NCBI GenBank assembly: GCA_016706055.1
Contig: JADJKL010000004.1
Coordinates: 124,001-188,000 of the forward strand
Reading direction: 5' to 3'
Source of the DNA: Chitinophagaceae bacterium
Lineage (GTDB): Bacteria > Bacteroidota > Bacteroidia > Chitinophagales > Chitinophagaceae
Length of the DNA: 64,000 nt
Both the position numbers and the translations under genes were made by a program. The notes beneath the pieces were generated by a model. It was not told where the DNA came from. It saw only the letters and a program-made list of their open reading frames with translations, and did not search any database. Below, piece by piece: positions 43,718 through 52,711 of the stretch (the stretch's first letter is position 1; every line of letters begins with the position of its first letter).

Positions 43718-44761
43718 ATGAGCAATGTTATAGATCAAAATAGACTGCGCCAGATATTCTTTATAGTTATTATACTATTGCTGGGAGTATTACTTTTTAT
43801 AGAAATGCAATCTTTTATTCCAGCCATACTTGGCGCAGTTACTATTTACATATTACTGCATAAATGGATGAACTATCTGATTGAAAAAAGAAAATGGCGA
43901 AAAGGCTTAACCTCACTATTGCTGATGCTTTTTGCTTTTATAGTTATATTGGTTCCTGTAGGCTTGCTCATCAATATGCTTTCATCAAAAGTTACTTATG
44001 CTATTCAGCACTCATCAGAACTGGTTACAGCTTTAAAGAAGCTAGTTGCTAATATTGAGCAGCAGTATAATATTGTTCTTGCCAGTGAATCAAATATTAA
44101 TAAACTTGGTGGCATGATTTCTCAAAGTCTGCCAAAGATTGTAGGAGCAACTTTCAATACTTTAACCACTATTTTCTTTATGTTTTTTATTCTCTACTTC
44201 ATGCTGGTAAACAGCCGGAAAATGGAGAATACAATTTATGAATACATGCCTTTAAGAGATGAGAATGTTGCAAAGCTGGAAAAAGAAGTGCATTCAATGG
44301 TAATGTCCAATGCGATTGGCATCCCTTTAATAGCTTTTGCACAAGGTGTGGTAGGATTAATAGGCTATCTTATAATTGGTGTGGACCAACCGTTCTTTTG
44401 GTTTGGTGTTACCTGCATTGCAGGTATGCTGCCTGTAGTTGGCGCAGCGTTAGCTTATGTACCGATGGCAATTATTGCTTTTGCTGATGATAAAACCGGG
44501 CAGGGAATCTTCTTACTTGTTTATGGGTTTGGAGTAATTGGTACAATTGATAATGTGTTGCGGTTTACTTTATTAAAAAAGCTGGCAGATGTGCATCCGC
44601 TTACAACTGTATTCGGTGTTATTATTGGATTGAATCTGTTTGGATTTATCGGTTTAATATTCGGACCGTTACTTATCTCTTTATTTATGCTGTTATTGAA
44701 AATTTACTCCACAGAGTTTATTACAAAACAAAGAGATATTAATAAGATTATGGAGAATTAA
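43718..44761 (+). CDS. AI-2E family (PerM-like) membrane transporter
   Basis: 347 residues with about eight membrane segments. The family marks are the N-terminal pair of segments, the middle soluble part (VANIEQQYNIVLASESNINKL) and the C-terminal GVDQPFFWFGVTCIAGMLPVVGAALAYVPMAI and FGVIIGLNLFGFIGLIFGPLL. Members move autoinducer-2, ions or metabolites; the substrate is not predictable. TACCTTAG (43695-43702) is a weak -7 box. It ends 6 bases from the convergent DUF547 gene. Confidence 0.85.
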   Translation: MSNVIDQNRLRQIFFIVIILLLGVLLFIEMQSFIPAILGAVTIYILLHKWMNYLIEKRKWRKGLTSLLLMLFAFIVILVPVGLLINMLSSKVTYAIQHSSELVTALKKLVANIEQQYNIVLASESNINKLGGMISQSLPKIVGATFNTLTTIFFMFFILYFMLVNSRKMENTIYEYMPLRDENVAKLEKEVHSMVMSNAIGIPLIAFAQGVVGLIGYLIIGVDQPFFWFGVTCIAGMLPVVGAALAYVPMAIIAFADDKTGQGIFLLVYGFGVIGTIDNVLRFTLLKKLADVHPLTTVFGVIIGLNLFGFIGLIFGPLLISLFMLLLKIYSTEFITKQRDINKIMEN

Positions 44762-44767
44762 GTACAG

Positions 44768-45580
44768 TTAGTCAGCATAGTTTTTCAGTACACTATCCCA
44801 GTCATAGTCATTAAACCTGATTTTATAGCCTGAAAGATCTTTACCAAATTCCTTACCCAATATTTTTCGAATTCCCTTTTTACCGCCGAAGTCGCCTTTG
44901 AACCAACTGAGTATTTTCGAAGTAGTAATCTCTTTTAATTCATCATTTACAACTGTTTCTGATTTTAAAAAATTACGACTCGCTAGGTCTAACTGTTGGT
45001 CGATTTTATCATAGGAATAAAAAGCAATCGGCGGACAACTTTTGGCACCACAGTTTAAAGCGAAATGAATTCGATAGTCAATTTTGCTTACTGCCAATTG
45101 TTTAATGAGCTTTCCGGGAAAGAACTTTGGCAGGTAGCCCATACTAAACTTCCAACGGTACTTTCTTAAAATATCATGTTCAATATTATCGAGGCTAAAT
45201 GATTTACTGGCAATGACGATTACTTTTTTTGTAAAAATTTTAGGGCGGGTCATTTTTTCCCGGCCGGCTAATATTTGAAACCATGCATTGTACATATTGA
45301 CCCAGAATGTCTTGATGGCATCATCATTGTTCAGGCCATCCTTAATTCGTTGTATATCGATTGATTGCAACTCTGCTTCTATAGCTGTTGTTGGTTCTTC
45401 AGTTTTAACGGCGTATAGAAATCTTTCTGATAATTGTAATAAAGCAGTATCTGGTGTTGCATCCATGTTTGTTTTCTTTATCGGAATAGCAGAAGCAAAT
45501 CCGGCTGAAAGGTAGAGTAATAGTAGTACTGACAGGTAACAGACAGTTTTTTTCAAGGTTATCTTCGGTTTTGTTTTCAT
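44768..45580 (-). CDS. DUF547 secreted protein
   Basis: 270 residues. Signal peptide is hydrophobic to about residue 30 (AGFASAIP). DUF547 core: DAIKTFWVNMYNAWFQILA, KSFSLDNIEHDILRKY, DYRIHFALNCGAKSCPPI with its Cys pair, and ISYKIRFNDYDWDSVLK-like end. The fold is Cys-protease or transglutaminase-like, but no activity is known. Converges on the AI-2E-family gene. Confidence 0.87.
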   Translation of the reverse strand: MKTKPKITLKKTVCYLSVLLLLYLSAGFASAIPIKKTNMDATPDTALLQLSERFLYAVKTEEPTTAIEAELQSIDIQRIKDGLNNDDAIKTFWVNMYNAWFQILAGREKMTRPKIFTKKVIVIASKSFSLDNIEHDILRKYRWKFSMGYLPKFFPGKLIKQLAVSKIDYRIHFALNCGAKSCPPIAFYSYDKIDQQLDLASRNFLKSETVVNDELKEITTSKILSWFKGDFGGKKGIRKILGKEFGKDLSGYKIRFNDYDWDSVLKNYAD

Positions 45581-45858
45581 ACTAAAACATTTTCGTCTAT
45601 ATATTATATACAGTTAATGAATAGCTCTTAGATGTGTGTAGTAAAACTAATTTATAATATCTTACCCTTATTCATAGTAGTTATCCTCGTATGAATTTGA
45701 AGTGCAACACCGTAGTTCTTCGTAAACTGCTATAAAACAGCAGCTTATTTCTTGTAAAATTGACAATTGCATAATATTTTGCAGAGCCTTACGTTTTTAA
45801 ATCCAATCCGAGATACAACAACCGAAAGGAAGTTATACCGAAGAAAAACCGTACCTAA
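45581..45858. other. Intergenic region without a recognised gene
   Basis: It holds one hairpin, CTGCT-ATAAAAC-AGCAG (45728-45744), and, near 45775, a TATTTTG close to a -7 box for the L,D-transpeptidase gene. Nothing else is seen. Confidence 0.5.
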
Positions 45859-46599
45859 GTGAGAAACCTATTTATTCCATTATTAATGGGATTAATGTGT
45901 ACATCGTTTACCATTATCCCAACAGAGCAGCCAACTGTAAGCAGCCCGATTGCTATTACAGTTTCGCAGCACCTAATTACGGACTCCACTTTACATATTG
46001 ATGATGAAGCAACGGTATTGTATAATGCTATTAACCTTTCTGCGTATGGCTTATCTGCCGAAGCATTTAACTATGCCTGGACAGGTTATCAAGAATTGCT
46101 GGAAAGAAATAAGATTCGCCGAATCAACTATCTTACTATTTGTGATTTTAGTCAATCTTCAGGAAAAAAACGTTTGTACATAATAGATATAGAGAATCAA
46201 CGTTTGGTAACGAACACTTATGTGGCTCATGGAAAAAACTCTGGTGGCGAATTCGCTACTACGTTTTCCAATAAGCCTGAATCATTGCAAAGCAGTCTGG
46301 GTTTTTATATAACAAGCAGTACATATATCGGAAAGCATGGGTTGTCTTTACGCATCAATGGTGTAGACCCCGGATATAATGATAAAGCACTGGAAAGAAC
46401 AATTGTGATTCATGGTGCAGCTTATGTAGATCCTGCAAGAGCAAAGGCCGGAGTTTTTATGGGTCGTAGTTGGGGATGCCCTGCTGTGCCTGAGAAAGAG
46501 TCCGCATCAATCATCAATACAATAAAAGAAGGCTCTTGTTTATTTATATATCATCCCGGCAAAAATTATTTGCTTGGCTCTAAAATACTAAATGGCTGA
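45859..46599 (+). CDS. Murein L,D-transpeptidase-type YkuD_2 protein
   Basis: 246 residues from a GTG start (45859, preceded by an A/G-rich stretch AAAGGAAGTT about 25 bases before). Signal peptide to about residue 20. The YkuD_2 active site is complete: AHGKNSGGEFATTFSN, the His in VIHGAAYVD and the catalytic Cys in MGRSWGCPAVP. Enzymes of this kind form 3-3 or other cross-links, or release peptides, in the cell wall. It ends at a strong terminator. Confidence 0.85.
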   Translation: MRNLFIPLLMGLMCTSFTIIPTEQPTVSSPIAITVSQHLITDSTLHIDDEATVLYNAINLSAYGLSAEAFNYAWTGYQELLERNKIRRINYLTICDFSQSSGKKRLYIIDIENQRLVTNTYVAHGKNSGGEFATTFSNKPESLQSSLGFYITSSTYIGKHGLSLRINGVDPGYNDKALERTIVIHGAAYVDPARAKAGVFMGRSWGCPAVPEKESASIINTIKEGSCLFIYHPGKNYLLGSKILNG

Positions 46600-46630
46600 T
46601 TGGACACATAACAAGGATGGATGATAACAC

Positions 46631-46667
46631 AAAGCCCAACTTTCCCTATAGTTGGGCTTTTGTTTTT
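46631..46667. terminator. Terminator between the L,D-transpeptidase gene and the oxoproline operon
   Basis: Perfect 11-bp stem AAAGCCCAACT / AGTTGGGCTTT with a loop of 8, then TGTTTTT on +. Confidence 0.9.
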
Positions 46668-46689
46668 ACTTCTTACAAAAAACTTCAAT

Positions 46690-47865
46690 TTATAATTTAC
46701 TGATGTATTGCTGAATGGTAATGCCACTCATCCAGGTCATAGCAGCGACTACCATCCAACCGATAATTTGTAACCCCAGCGGATGTTTATATTGTCGCAT
46801 AATAGATTGTTTGTTTGCTGCAATCAGCATTACGGCTAAAGCAATCGGTAAAATAACTCCATTTACGGCACCGGCGAATATTAATAGCTTAACAGGGTTT
46901 CCAACGATAATAAAAATGGCAGTTGATAAAATAATGAAACAGCTAATCACAATCTTTTCGTTGTTTTTAACAACAGGAACCAATGTCTTCCAGAAAGAAA
47001 CAGAAGTAAATGATGCGCCGATAACAGAAGTGATGGCTGCACTCCATAATACAATGCCAAAGAATTTATAACCTAACTCTCCCCCAGCAGATTGGAATAC
47101 TGATGCAGCAGGATTGTCTGTTGCTAGATGTATACCTTGCGACACCACACCTAAAGCAGCGAAGAATAACATGAACCGCATTAATGATGTGATCAATATT
47201 CCACTGACTGAGCTTCTTGTTATTTGTGAAATGCTTCCCTTACCTTTTATACCCGCATCAATTAAGCGATGAGCTCCGGCAAAAGAAATATATCCGCCAA
47301 CTGTGCCACCTACTAATGTCACAATTTTCATCACATCAATTTTTTCGGGCCAGATAGTTCTGTACAAAGCTTCGCCAACAGGTGGATTGGAAGTGAATGC
47401 AATATATATTGTTAGTCCAATCATTATTAAACCCAACAGTTTTACGAAATTGTCAATCAGCTTTCCTGCTTCTTTATGCCAAAAAATACCTAATGCAATT
47501 ACACAACTGATAATGGCACCAATCTTTGGATCAATACCCGTTAAAACATTTAATCCTAATCCTGCACCAGCAATATTGCCGATATTAAAAACTAATCCCC
47601 CAAATGCAATTAGTGCTGCAAGAAAAAACCCAAGACCAGGAAAAACTTTATTAGCAACATCTTGTGCCCTGTTTTCACTTACTGTTACTATTCGCCAGAT
47701 ATTTAACTGTGCACCAATATCCAATAAAATAGAAATAAGAATTACAAAGCCAAAGCTTGTCAGTAATTGTTCTGTGAATAAAGATGTTTGTGTAAGAAAA
47801 CCCGGTCCAATGGCTGAAGTTGCCATTAAAAATGCAGCACCAAGTATTGCGGAATTCTTTTTCAA
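46690..47865 (-). CDS. Nramp-family transporter of the oxoproline operon
   Basis: 391 residues with about 11 membrane segments. The family start is MATSAIGPGFLTQTSLF, with the first-segment kink. The Nramp metal-site motif DPGN is replaced by GPGF, so metal transport is doubtful. Relatives (Bacillus YcsG) sit beside oxoprolinase genes and may bring in 5-oxoproline or a related solute; that is inference from position. Its ATG overlaps the end of pxpA by 4 bases. Confidence 0.85.
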   Translation of the reverse strand: MKKNSAILGAAFLMATSAIGPGFLTQTSLFTEQLLTSFGFVILISILLDIGAQLNIWRIVTVSENRAQDVANKVFPGLGFFLAALIAFGGLVFNIGNIAGAGLGLNVLTGIDPKIGAIISCVIALGIFWHKEAGKLIDNFVKLLGLIMIGLTIYIAFTSNPPVGEALYRTIWPEKIDVMKIVTLVGGTVGGYISFAGAHRLIDAGIKGKGSISQITRSSVSGILITSLMRFMLFFAALGVVSQGIHLATDNPAASVFQSAGGELGYKFFGIVLWSAAITSVIGASFTSVSFWKTLVPVVKNNEKIVISCFIILSTAIFIIVGNPVKLLIFAGAVNGVILPIALAVMLIAANKQSIMRQYKHPLGLQIIGWMVVAAMTWMSGITIQQYISKL

Positions 47866-48578
47866 GCTTTCAGTATTAAAGTATGAATAGCTTTTGCAAA
47901 CTCAATTGCATGTTTTCCATCGCCATGTATGCAAATTGTTTCTGCTTTGATTGGAATTGATTTACCTGATACTGTTGTAACAGTTCCATCTTTTATCATT
48001 TTTGATACTTGTTGAATCATTTTTTCTACATCTGTTATTAAAGCATCAGGCTTTGATCTGGGTGTAAGTGAACCATCATCCTGATAAGTACGGTCAGCAA
48101 AAACCTCACTGGCTGTTTTTAATCCAATTGCATTTGCTTCACTGATAGAATGGCTGCCGCTAAGCCCATACAAAATAAGATTGCTATCAAAATCATTTAC
48201 TGCTTTTGCAATAATGTTTGCTATCAATGCATCTTTTGCAGACATATTGTATAAAGCTCCATGAGGTTTTACATGATTTATTTTTTCGCCAAAACTATCC
48301 GCCACTTCAAAAAAAATAATTAGCTGTTGTATTATTAATTCATACAGTTCATCAAGTGGCATAGCGATTTCAGTTCTTCCAAAATTTTCTCGGTCTAGAA
48401 AGGAGGGGTGTGCACCGATAGAAACATTATGTTTCAGACATGCTGCTATTGTTTGGTGCATCGTGTCAATATCGCCAGCATGATATCCGCAGGCAATATT
48501 GGCTGAAGTAATAAATGGAATAATTAATTCATCATTGCCAATACCTTCACCAAGATCGCAGTTTATATCTGGTCTCAT
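47862..48578 (-). CDS. pxpA: 5-oxoprolinase subunit PxpA (LamB/YcsF family)
   Basis: 238 residues. The family start PDINCDLGEGIGNDELI, SANIACGYHAGD (metal-site His), GAHPSFLDRENFGR, KPHGALYN, and the end CIHGDGKHAIEFAK are all present. PxpA with PxpBC hydrolyses 5-oxoproline to glutamate using ATP. It starts directly after pxpC (stop and ATG adjoin). Confidence 0.93.
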   Translation of the reverse strand: MRPDINCDLGEGIGNDELIIPFITSANIACGYHAGDIDTMHQTIAACLKHNVSIGAHPSFLDRENFGRTEIAMPLDELYELIIQQLIIFFEVADSFGEKINHVKPHGALYNMSAKDALIANIIAKAVNDFDSNLILYGLSGSHSISEANAIGLKTASEVFADRTYQDDGSLTPRSKPDALITDVEKMIQQVSKMIKDGTVTTVSGKSIPIKAETICIHGDGKHAIEFAKAIHTLILKA

Positions 48579-49577
48579 TTAGTTTTTTTGCTTGAAATAT
48601 TCCTTTAATCTGAAACTACATGCATTTTGCAATTGCAACAAATGCTGCTGCTGATTTATAAAAAGTTCTTCGGCATTTTGTAAATCGGTTAATCTGAACT
48701 GAATTGTATCACCTGATTTTAGTTGAGCCAGTTTTGAATGATGGGCAGAAATTATATGCCCAACTCTGGGATAACCACCTGTTGTTTGATGATCGGCCAT
48801 TAAAATAATCAGTTTGCCATCAGGTAATAATTGAATAGTTCCAAAACTCACTGCAGATGAAATCACTTCATCTTTCAAAGTAGTTATTAATGGAATATTA
48901 TTCAACCGATAACCCATTCTGTCCGATTGTTGCGATAATTCAAAAGAATTGTTGGTTAATTGTTCTTTTGATTCAGTAGTAAGCTGGCTCCATTCAAACC
49001 CGGGTAGTATATAAAATAGTTGAGAGGTCTCTTCATGCTGTGAAGATGAGGGTACTTTTATATCTGCTTTCCATGGTAGTACAGAAAACTCTTTTTGTGT
49101 TGCAGGATATGGATAAGCAAGACGAAATAAAACATGATCGTCTTTTTGTAATTTTCTACCATTAAAACCACCAACTTTTGCTTTTAGGTTTGTACTTCGG
49201 CTATCCATCCAGCTTTTTACAGAAATACCTCCGGCCACAGCGAGGTAAACTCTTGCTCCGTTTATAGGTTTATGAAATTGTAAAATATCGTTTTTGTTTA
49301 CAATGATTGGGTGTAAAACAGGAACTGGTTCACCATTAATAGTTGGGGAAAAATCGGCACCGCCCAAAGCAATTAATGCAGACTGCGAAAACATTATAGT
49401 AGCAGCGGGGAAATGCATTTCGAGAACTGCTTCTTTAGCATGATTGCCAACCAATGCATTTGTTATTTGCATGGCATACTTATCCATTGCACCAGTTGGG
49501 TTAATGCCCAGATGTTGGTTGCCATAACGGCCACTGTCCTGTATGGTGTCTTGTATGCCGGCGTTAATAATTTTCAT
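48579..49577 (-). CDS. pxpC: 5-oxoprolinase subunit PxpC (KipA-like)
   Basis: About 332 residues from the ATG at 49577 (MKIINAGIQDTIQDSGRYG), the normal family start; the frame from 49610 adds an unlike lead. Motifs NPTGAMDKYAMQIANA-like, EMHFPAATIMFS, LAVAGGISV, and GYPRVGHIISA. It forms the ATP-dependent oxoprolinase with PxpB. Its start overlaps the end of pxpB by 14 bases. Confidence 0.92.
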   Translation of the reverse strand: MKIINAGIQDTIQDSGRYGNQHLGINPTGAMDKYAMQITNALVGNHAKEAVLEMHFPAATIMFSQSALIALGGADFSPTINGEPVPVLHPIIVNKNDILQFHKPINGARVYLAVAGGISVKSWMDSRSTNLKAKVGGFNGRKLQKDDHVLFRLAYPYPATQKEFSVLPWKADIKVPSSSQHEETSQLFYILPGFEWSQLTTESKEQLTNNSFELSQQSDRMGYRLNNIPLITTLKDEVISSAVSFGTIQLLPDGKLIILMADHQTTGGYPRVGHIISAHHSKLAQLKSGDTIQFRLTDLQNAEELFINQQQHLLQLQNACSFRLKEYFKQKN

Positions 49578-50274
49578 ATTCAACCTTTGATATTGAATAA
49601 AACTGAACACTGTCCTCAGCTTTCAGGAGTATTGGTTCTTCTCTATTTGCATCAAATAGTTTCAACGGTGTTCTTCCAATAACATGCCAACCACCTGGCG
49701 AAATCAATGGATAGATTCCGGTTTGTTTGCCCGCAATACCCACACTTCCAGCTGCCACAATATTTGGTTGCGGCTTTCTTGGCATAGCAATTTTTTCATC
49801 CACTTCGCCCATATAAGCAAAGCCGGGAAGGAAGCCAATCATAAACACATTATATGTTTTTTGGGTATGAAGAGCAACAAGTTCTTCTCTGGACATATTT
49901 TTTGCTGAAAGAAACTGTAGCAGATCCGGAGCATATTCTGTTTCGTAGCAAACAGGAATTTTGATTAATCTTTTTTCAATTGTTCTCTCTGGAACTGATT
50001 GCATCATTTTTTCTTCAAGCAATTTCTCAACTGTTTCAAATGCAGTTTCGGTACCTGAATTGAGGTGCCTAATTTTTGCTATATCATAATGAATAGTGAT
50101 AGAGCTATATGCGGGCACAATATCAATTATTCCTAAAAATGGATTTTCTCTTAATTGATGAAACCTGCTGATGACTTGATGATTGATGGTTTGGTCAATC
50201 ATATTTCCAAAGTCGATAGTGATTGCAGCATCACCAAGTGAGAAAATACTATATGGCAATTTGTTTTGATTCAT
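49564..50274 (-). CDS. pxpB: 5-oxoprolinase subunit PxpB (KipI-like)
   Basis: About 236 residues from the ATG at 50274 (MNQNKLPYSIFSLGD); an upstream TTG at 50283 is not needed. Conserved segments are GDAAITIDFGN, VPAYSSITIHYD, NVFMIGFLPGFAYMGE, PRKPQPNIVAAGSVGIAGKQ and YPLISPGGWHVIGRTP. It is the first gene of the pxpB-pxpC-pxpA-Nramp operon, divergent from the radical SAM gene. Confidence 0.93.
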   Translation of the reverse strand: MNQNKLPYSIFSLGDAAITIDFGNMIDQTINHQVISRFHQLRENPFLGIIDIVPAYSSITIHYDIAKIRHLNSGTETAFETVEKLLEEKMMQSVPERTIEKRLIKIPVCYETEYAPDLLQFLSAKNMSREELVALHTQKTYNVFMIGFLPGFAYMGEVDEKIAMPRKPQPNIVAAGSVGIAGKQTGIYPLISPGGWHVIGRTPLKLFDANREEPILLKAEDSVQFYSISKVEYENY

Positions 50275-50335
50275 GTCCGGCAATTGAAGTTAGAACTCTT
50301 GTTTGGGAATAAGAAACCAACTAATGGTTAATCAG

Positions 50336-50343
50336 TAACTTTG
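50336..50343 (+). promoter_or_regulatory. -7 element (TAACTTTG), near-leaderless
   Basis: An exact TAnnTTTG match ending 5 bases before the ATG at 50349. Confidence 0.6.
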
Positions 50344-50348
50344 TGCAG

Positions 50349-51380
50349 ATGGCGAGATTTAACCGAAGAGACAGTTTCAATTTATTATCTAAACTAACGC
50401 CCCGCCGTGCCTGGAATGGAATAAAAGTACTTAGCAGTTATTACGTTACTAAGTGGACTAAAAAACCGGTGCAGTGGGGATATCCTGTTTCTATTTCTTT
50501 TGAGCCTACTACATCCTGCAATCTTCGCTGCCCGGAATGTCCTAGTGGTTTAAGAGCATTTACCCGGCCAACCGGGATGTTACAAAAAGATTTTTTTACA
50601 GAAACGATTGACCAGCTTTCAAAAGAATTATTATACCTCGTTTTTTATTTTCAGGGAGAACCATATTTGAATCCATCTTTTTTGGATATGGTATCTTATG
50701 CATCAAAAAAAAGAATCTATTCGGCTACGTCTACCAATGCTCATTATCTAAATGATGCGAATGCAAAGAGAACAATTGAAAGTGGATTGGATAGGTTGAT
50801 AATTTCAATTGATGGAACTACACAAGATGTGTACCAGCAATACAGAGTCGGCGGCACTTTATCGAAAGTAATAGAAGGAGCAAAAAATATTGTGAAATGG
50901 AAAAAGGAATTGAAAAGTAAAAAGCCGTTTGTAGTTTTTCAGTTTCTGGTAGTAAAACCAAATGAACATCAGATAGAAGATGTAAAAAAACTTGCTAAAG
51001 AAGTAGGTGTTGATGATATTTGGTTTAAAACAGCGCAGATTTACGATTATGAAAATGACCCGAATCAACTGATTCCAACAATTGATAAATATAGCCGTTA
51101 TAAGAAAACAGAAACTGGGCATCAATTTAAAGGAAAGCTGCAAAATCATTGCTGGCGGCTTTGGCATGATCCTGTAATTACTTGGGATGGATTAGTAGCT
51201 CCTTGCTGTTTTGATAAAGACGCACAACATCAGTTGGGAGATTTAAAGAAAAAATCCTTTAAAGAAATCTGGAAAAACGGAGAATACAGTAAATTCAGAA
51301 AGAAAATTACAGAAGGAAGAAAGAATATTGACATTTGTGCCAATTGTTCCGAAGGCACTAAAGTCTGGAGTAATGATTAA
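50349..51380 (+). CDS. Radical SAM protein with SPASM domain
   Basis: 343 residues. The radical SAM cluster motif CNLRCPEC binds the 4Fe-4S cluster through Cys57, Cys61 and Cys64. The TIM-barrel follows (FYFQGEPYLNP, SIDGTTQDVYQQYRVGG). A C-terminal SPASM-type domain has further Cys clusters (HCWRLWHDPVITWDGLVAPCCFD and DICANCSEG) for an extra iron-sulfur cluster. Peptide-modifying or sulfatase-maturase-like enzymes look like this, but no precursor peptide is visible near it; the substrate is unknown. I start at the ATG at 50349, not the GTG six bases upstream. Confidence 0.87.
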   Translation: MARFNRRDSFNLLSKLTPRRAWNGIKVLSSYYVTKWTKKPVQWGYPVSISFEPTTSCNLRCPECPSGLRAFTRPTGMLQKDFFTETIDQLSKELLYLVFYFQGEPYLNPSFLDMVSYASKKRIYSATSTNAHYLNDANAKRTIESGLDRLIISIDGTTQDVYQQYRVGGTLSKVIEGAKNIVKWKKELKSKKPFVVFQFLVVKPNEHQIEDVKKLAKEVGVDDIWFKTAQIYDYENDPNQLIPTIDKYSRYKKTETGHQFKGKLQNHCWRLWHDPVITWDGLVAPCCFDKDAQHQLGDLKKKSFKEIWKNGEYSKFRKKITEGRKNIDICANCSEGTKVWSND

Positions 51381-51396
51381 TAATTAAAAATTTTGC

Positions 51397-51879
51397 ATGA
51401 ACCTTCCATCACACCTTTCTACTCGCATTCAATACCAGCATAAAGCTTTGGTAGATTTAATTGATGGCCTTTCTATTGAAATGGTAAGGCGCCAAGTGCT
51501 GCCAGGCAAGTGGTCTATTTTTGAAAACATAGTTCACTTGCAAACCTATCAGCATTTTTTTCTTAGTCGTATAAAGCAATTATTGGAAACAGAAAACCCG
51601 GTTTTTGAAAGATATACTGCTGAAGCAGATCCTTTATTTCTAGATAATTGCGGAAAAACTACAAGGGAAATAATGCATGATATGATTACTGTAAGAAAAG
51701 AAATGGCCGCCGCTATGCTTGCTTATCCCGAATCTTTTTTTAGTCGGAAAGCAACACATCCTGTATTTGGGACAATGACATTGCTGCAATGGATTAATTT
51801 CTTTTTACTGCACGAAGCACACCATCTGTTTGCAATTTTTAAATTAAAGGTTGCGTTGCAGAAAGCTATTTCTGAGTAA
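51397..51879 (+). CDS. DinB-like (DUF664/DinB_2) protein
   Basis: 160 residues forming a four-helix bundle. Metal-ligand His candidates are in ENIVHLQTYQHFF (His47 or so) and LLHEAHHLFAIF near the end. Such proteins include thiol transferases and stress-induced DinB/YfiT relatives; the activity here is not predictable. It follows the radical SAM gene by 16 bases and may be cotranscribed. Confidence 0.83.
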   Translation: MNLPSHLSTRIQYQHKALVDLIDGLSIEMVRRQVLPGKWSIFENIVHLQTYQHFFLSRIKQLLETENPVFERYTAEADPLFLDNCGKTTREIMHDMITVRKEMAAAMLAYPESFFSRKATHPVFGTMTLLQWINFFLLHEAHHLFAIFKLKVALQKAISE

Positions 51880-51981
51880 AACTTGTAAAGTTTTCAATCA
51901 GTTTGAATAATAACTCACCACTTTTTCACTTCATCATATAGCAAAGTATAAAAAGAAGTAAAACCTTCGAAAAAGCTGCGG

Positions 51982-52065
51982 ATTGATTCTGAAATCAATT
52001 TCATATTTAATGGGTTTAAGGATGGTATTGCAAATCAAATGGTTTAATTGATTTACGGCAATACC
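51982..52065. repeat. Two hairpins in the gap before marR
   Basis: The first is ATTGATT-N4-AATCAAT (51982-51999). The second is long: GGTATTGC+AAATCAA (52024-52038) pairs with TTGATTT+acg+GCAATACC (52048-52065), 15 bp with a 3-base bulge. Both hairpins share AATCAA/TTGATT. No gene is seen in the 330-base gap 51880-52209; the rest of it is the marR promoter. Confidence 0.55.
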
Positions 52066-52153
52066 ACAAAGAGGGATTTTTCAGCACCAATGCTGCGGTA
52101 GGAATGTTAATAAATGGGTAACTATTTCAGGAACGATAATCTTTTAAGATGTC

Positions 52154-52202
52154 AATGTTGTAACATTAATTTTGTTGTTTAACCTGAAAATTTTTACATT
52201 TA
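52154..52202 (+). promoter_or_regulatory. marR promoter with operator candidate AATGTT-GT-AACATT
   Basis: The palindrome is at 52154-52167, with perfect 6-base arms. A TTG at 52172-52174 and TACATTTA (52195-52202, one mismatch) are 20 bases apart. A MarR dimer at the palindrome would sit just upstream of the -33 box. Confidence 0.5.
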
Positions 52203-52209
52203 CTTGATT

Positions 52210-52668
52210 ATGGGAATAGAGGAAGATATACAACAGCATAAGTTTCGAAATCCGCATCAGAAGGCAGCGATTAACCTGCTTTATACTTTTTCGTGGATAA
52301 GAGATAAGACAAAAGCTGTTTTTGATGCAGAAGATATTACCCCGCAGCAATTCAATATTCTGAGAATATTAAGAGGCAGTTTCCCTCAACCACTTTCTAC
52401 ATTGCAAATAAGGGAACGAATGCTTGAAAAAATGAGTGATACCAGCCGCATAGTGGATCGCCTTATTGCAAAAGGATTAGTCAAGAAATTAACCTGTAAG
52501 AACGATCGCCGCTTGGTCGATGTAATTATTACAGATAAAGGGAAAAAAATGCTGGAAAGATTGGATGAAAAGCAAGATGAAATTGATGGAGTGCTTGGTA
52601 ACCTTTCAGAAAAAGATGCTAATATCTTAAGCGATTTGCTTGATAAGATTCGGAATAGCAACGAATAA
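52210..52668 (+). CDS. MarR-family transcriptional regulator
   Basis: 152 residues from the ATG at 52210. The winged HTH is at about residues 45-115 (ITPQQFNILRILRGS, LSTLQIRERMLEKMSDTSRIVDRLIAKGLV, and wing KNDRRLVDVIITDKG). The ends are helical dimerisation segments. Such repressors respond to small aromatic or oxidising molecules. A palindrome upstream (52154-52167) is a likely self-operator. No efflux or oxidoreductase gene lies next to it. Confidence 0.88.
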   Translation: MGIEEDIQQHKFRNPHQKAAINLLYTFSWIRDKTKAVFDAEDITPQQFNILRILRGSFPQPLSTLQIRERMLEKMSDTSRIVDRLIAKGLVKKLTCKNDRRLVDVIITDKGKKMLERLDEKQDEIDGVLGNLSEKDANILSDLLDKIRNSNE

Positions 52669-52670
52669 TG

Positions 52671-52678
52671 TATTTTTG
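52671..52678 (+). promoter_or_regulatory. -7 element (TATTTTTG) for the GHL10 gene
   Basis: An exact TAnnTTTG match directly after the marR stop; leader about 30 bases. Confidence 0.5.
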
Positions 52679-52711
52679 CCATCCTGATTACATCACAGCG
52701 AATCCGAAAAT

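Noticed and set aside
46690..47865. Manganese transporter mntH
   Set aside because: The metal-site motif is changed and the gene is part of the oxoproline operon.
50349..51879. RiPP cluster around the radical SAM/SPASM gene
   Set aside because: No small precursor-like gene or transporter next to it; the neighbour is DinB-like.
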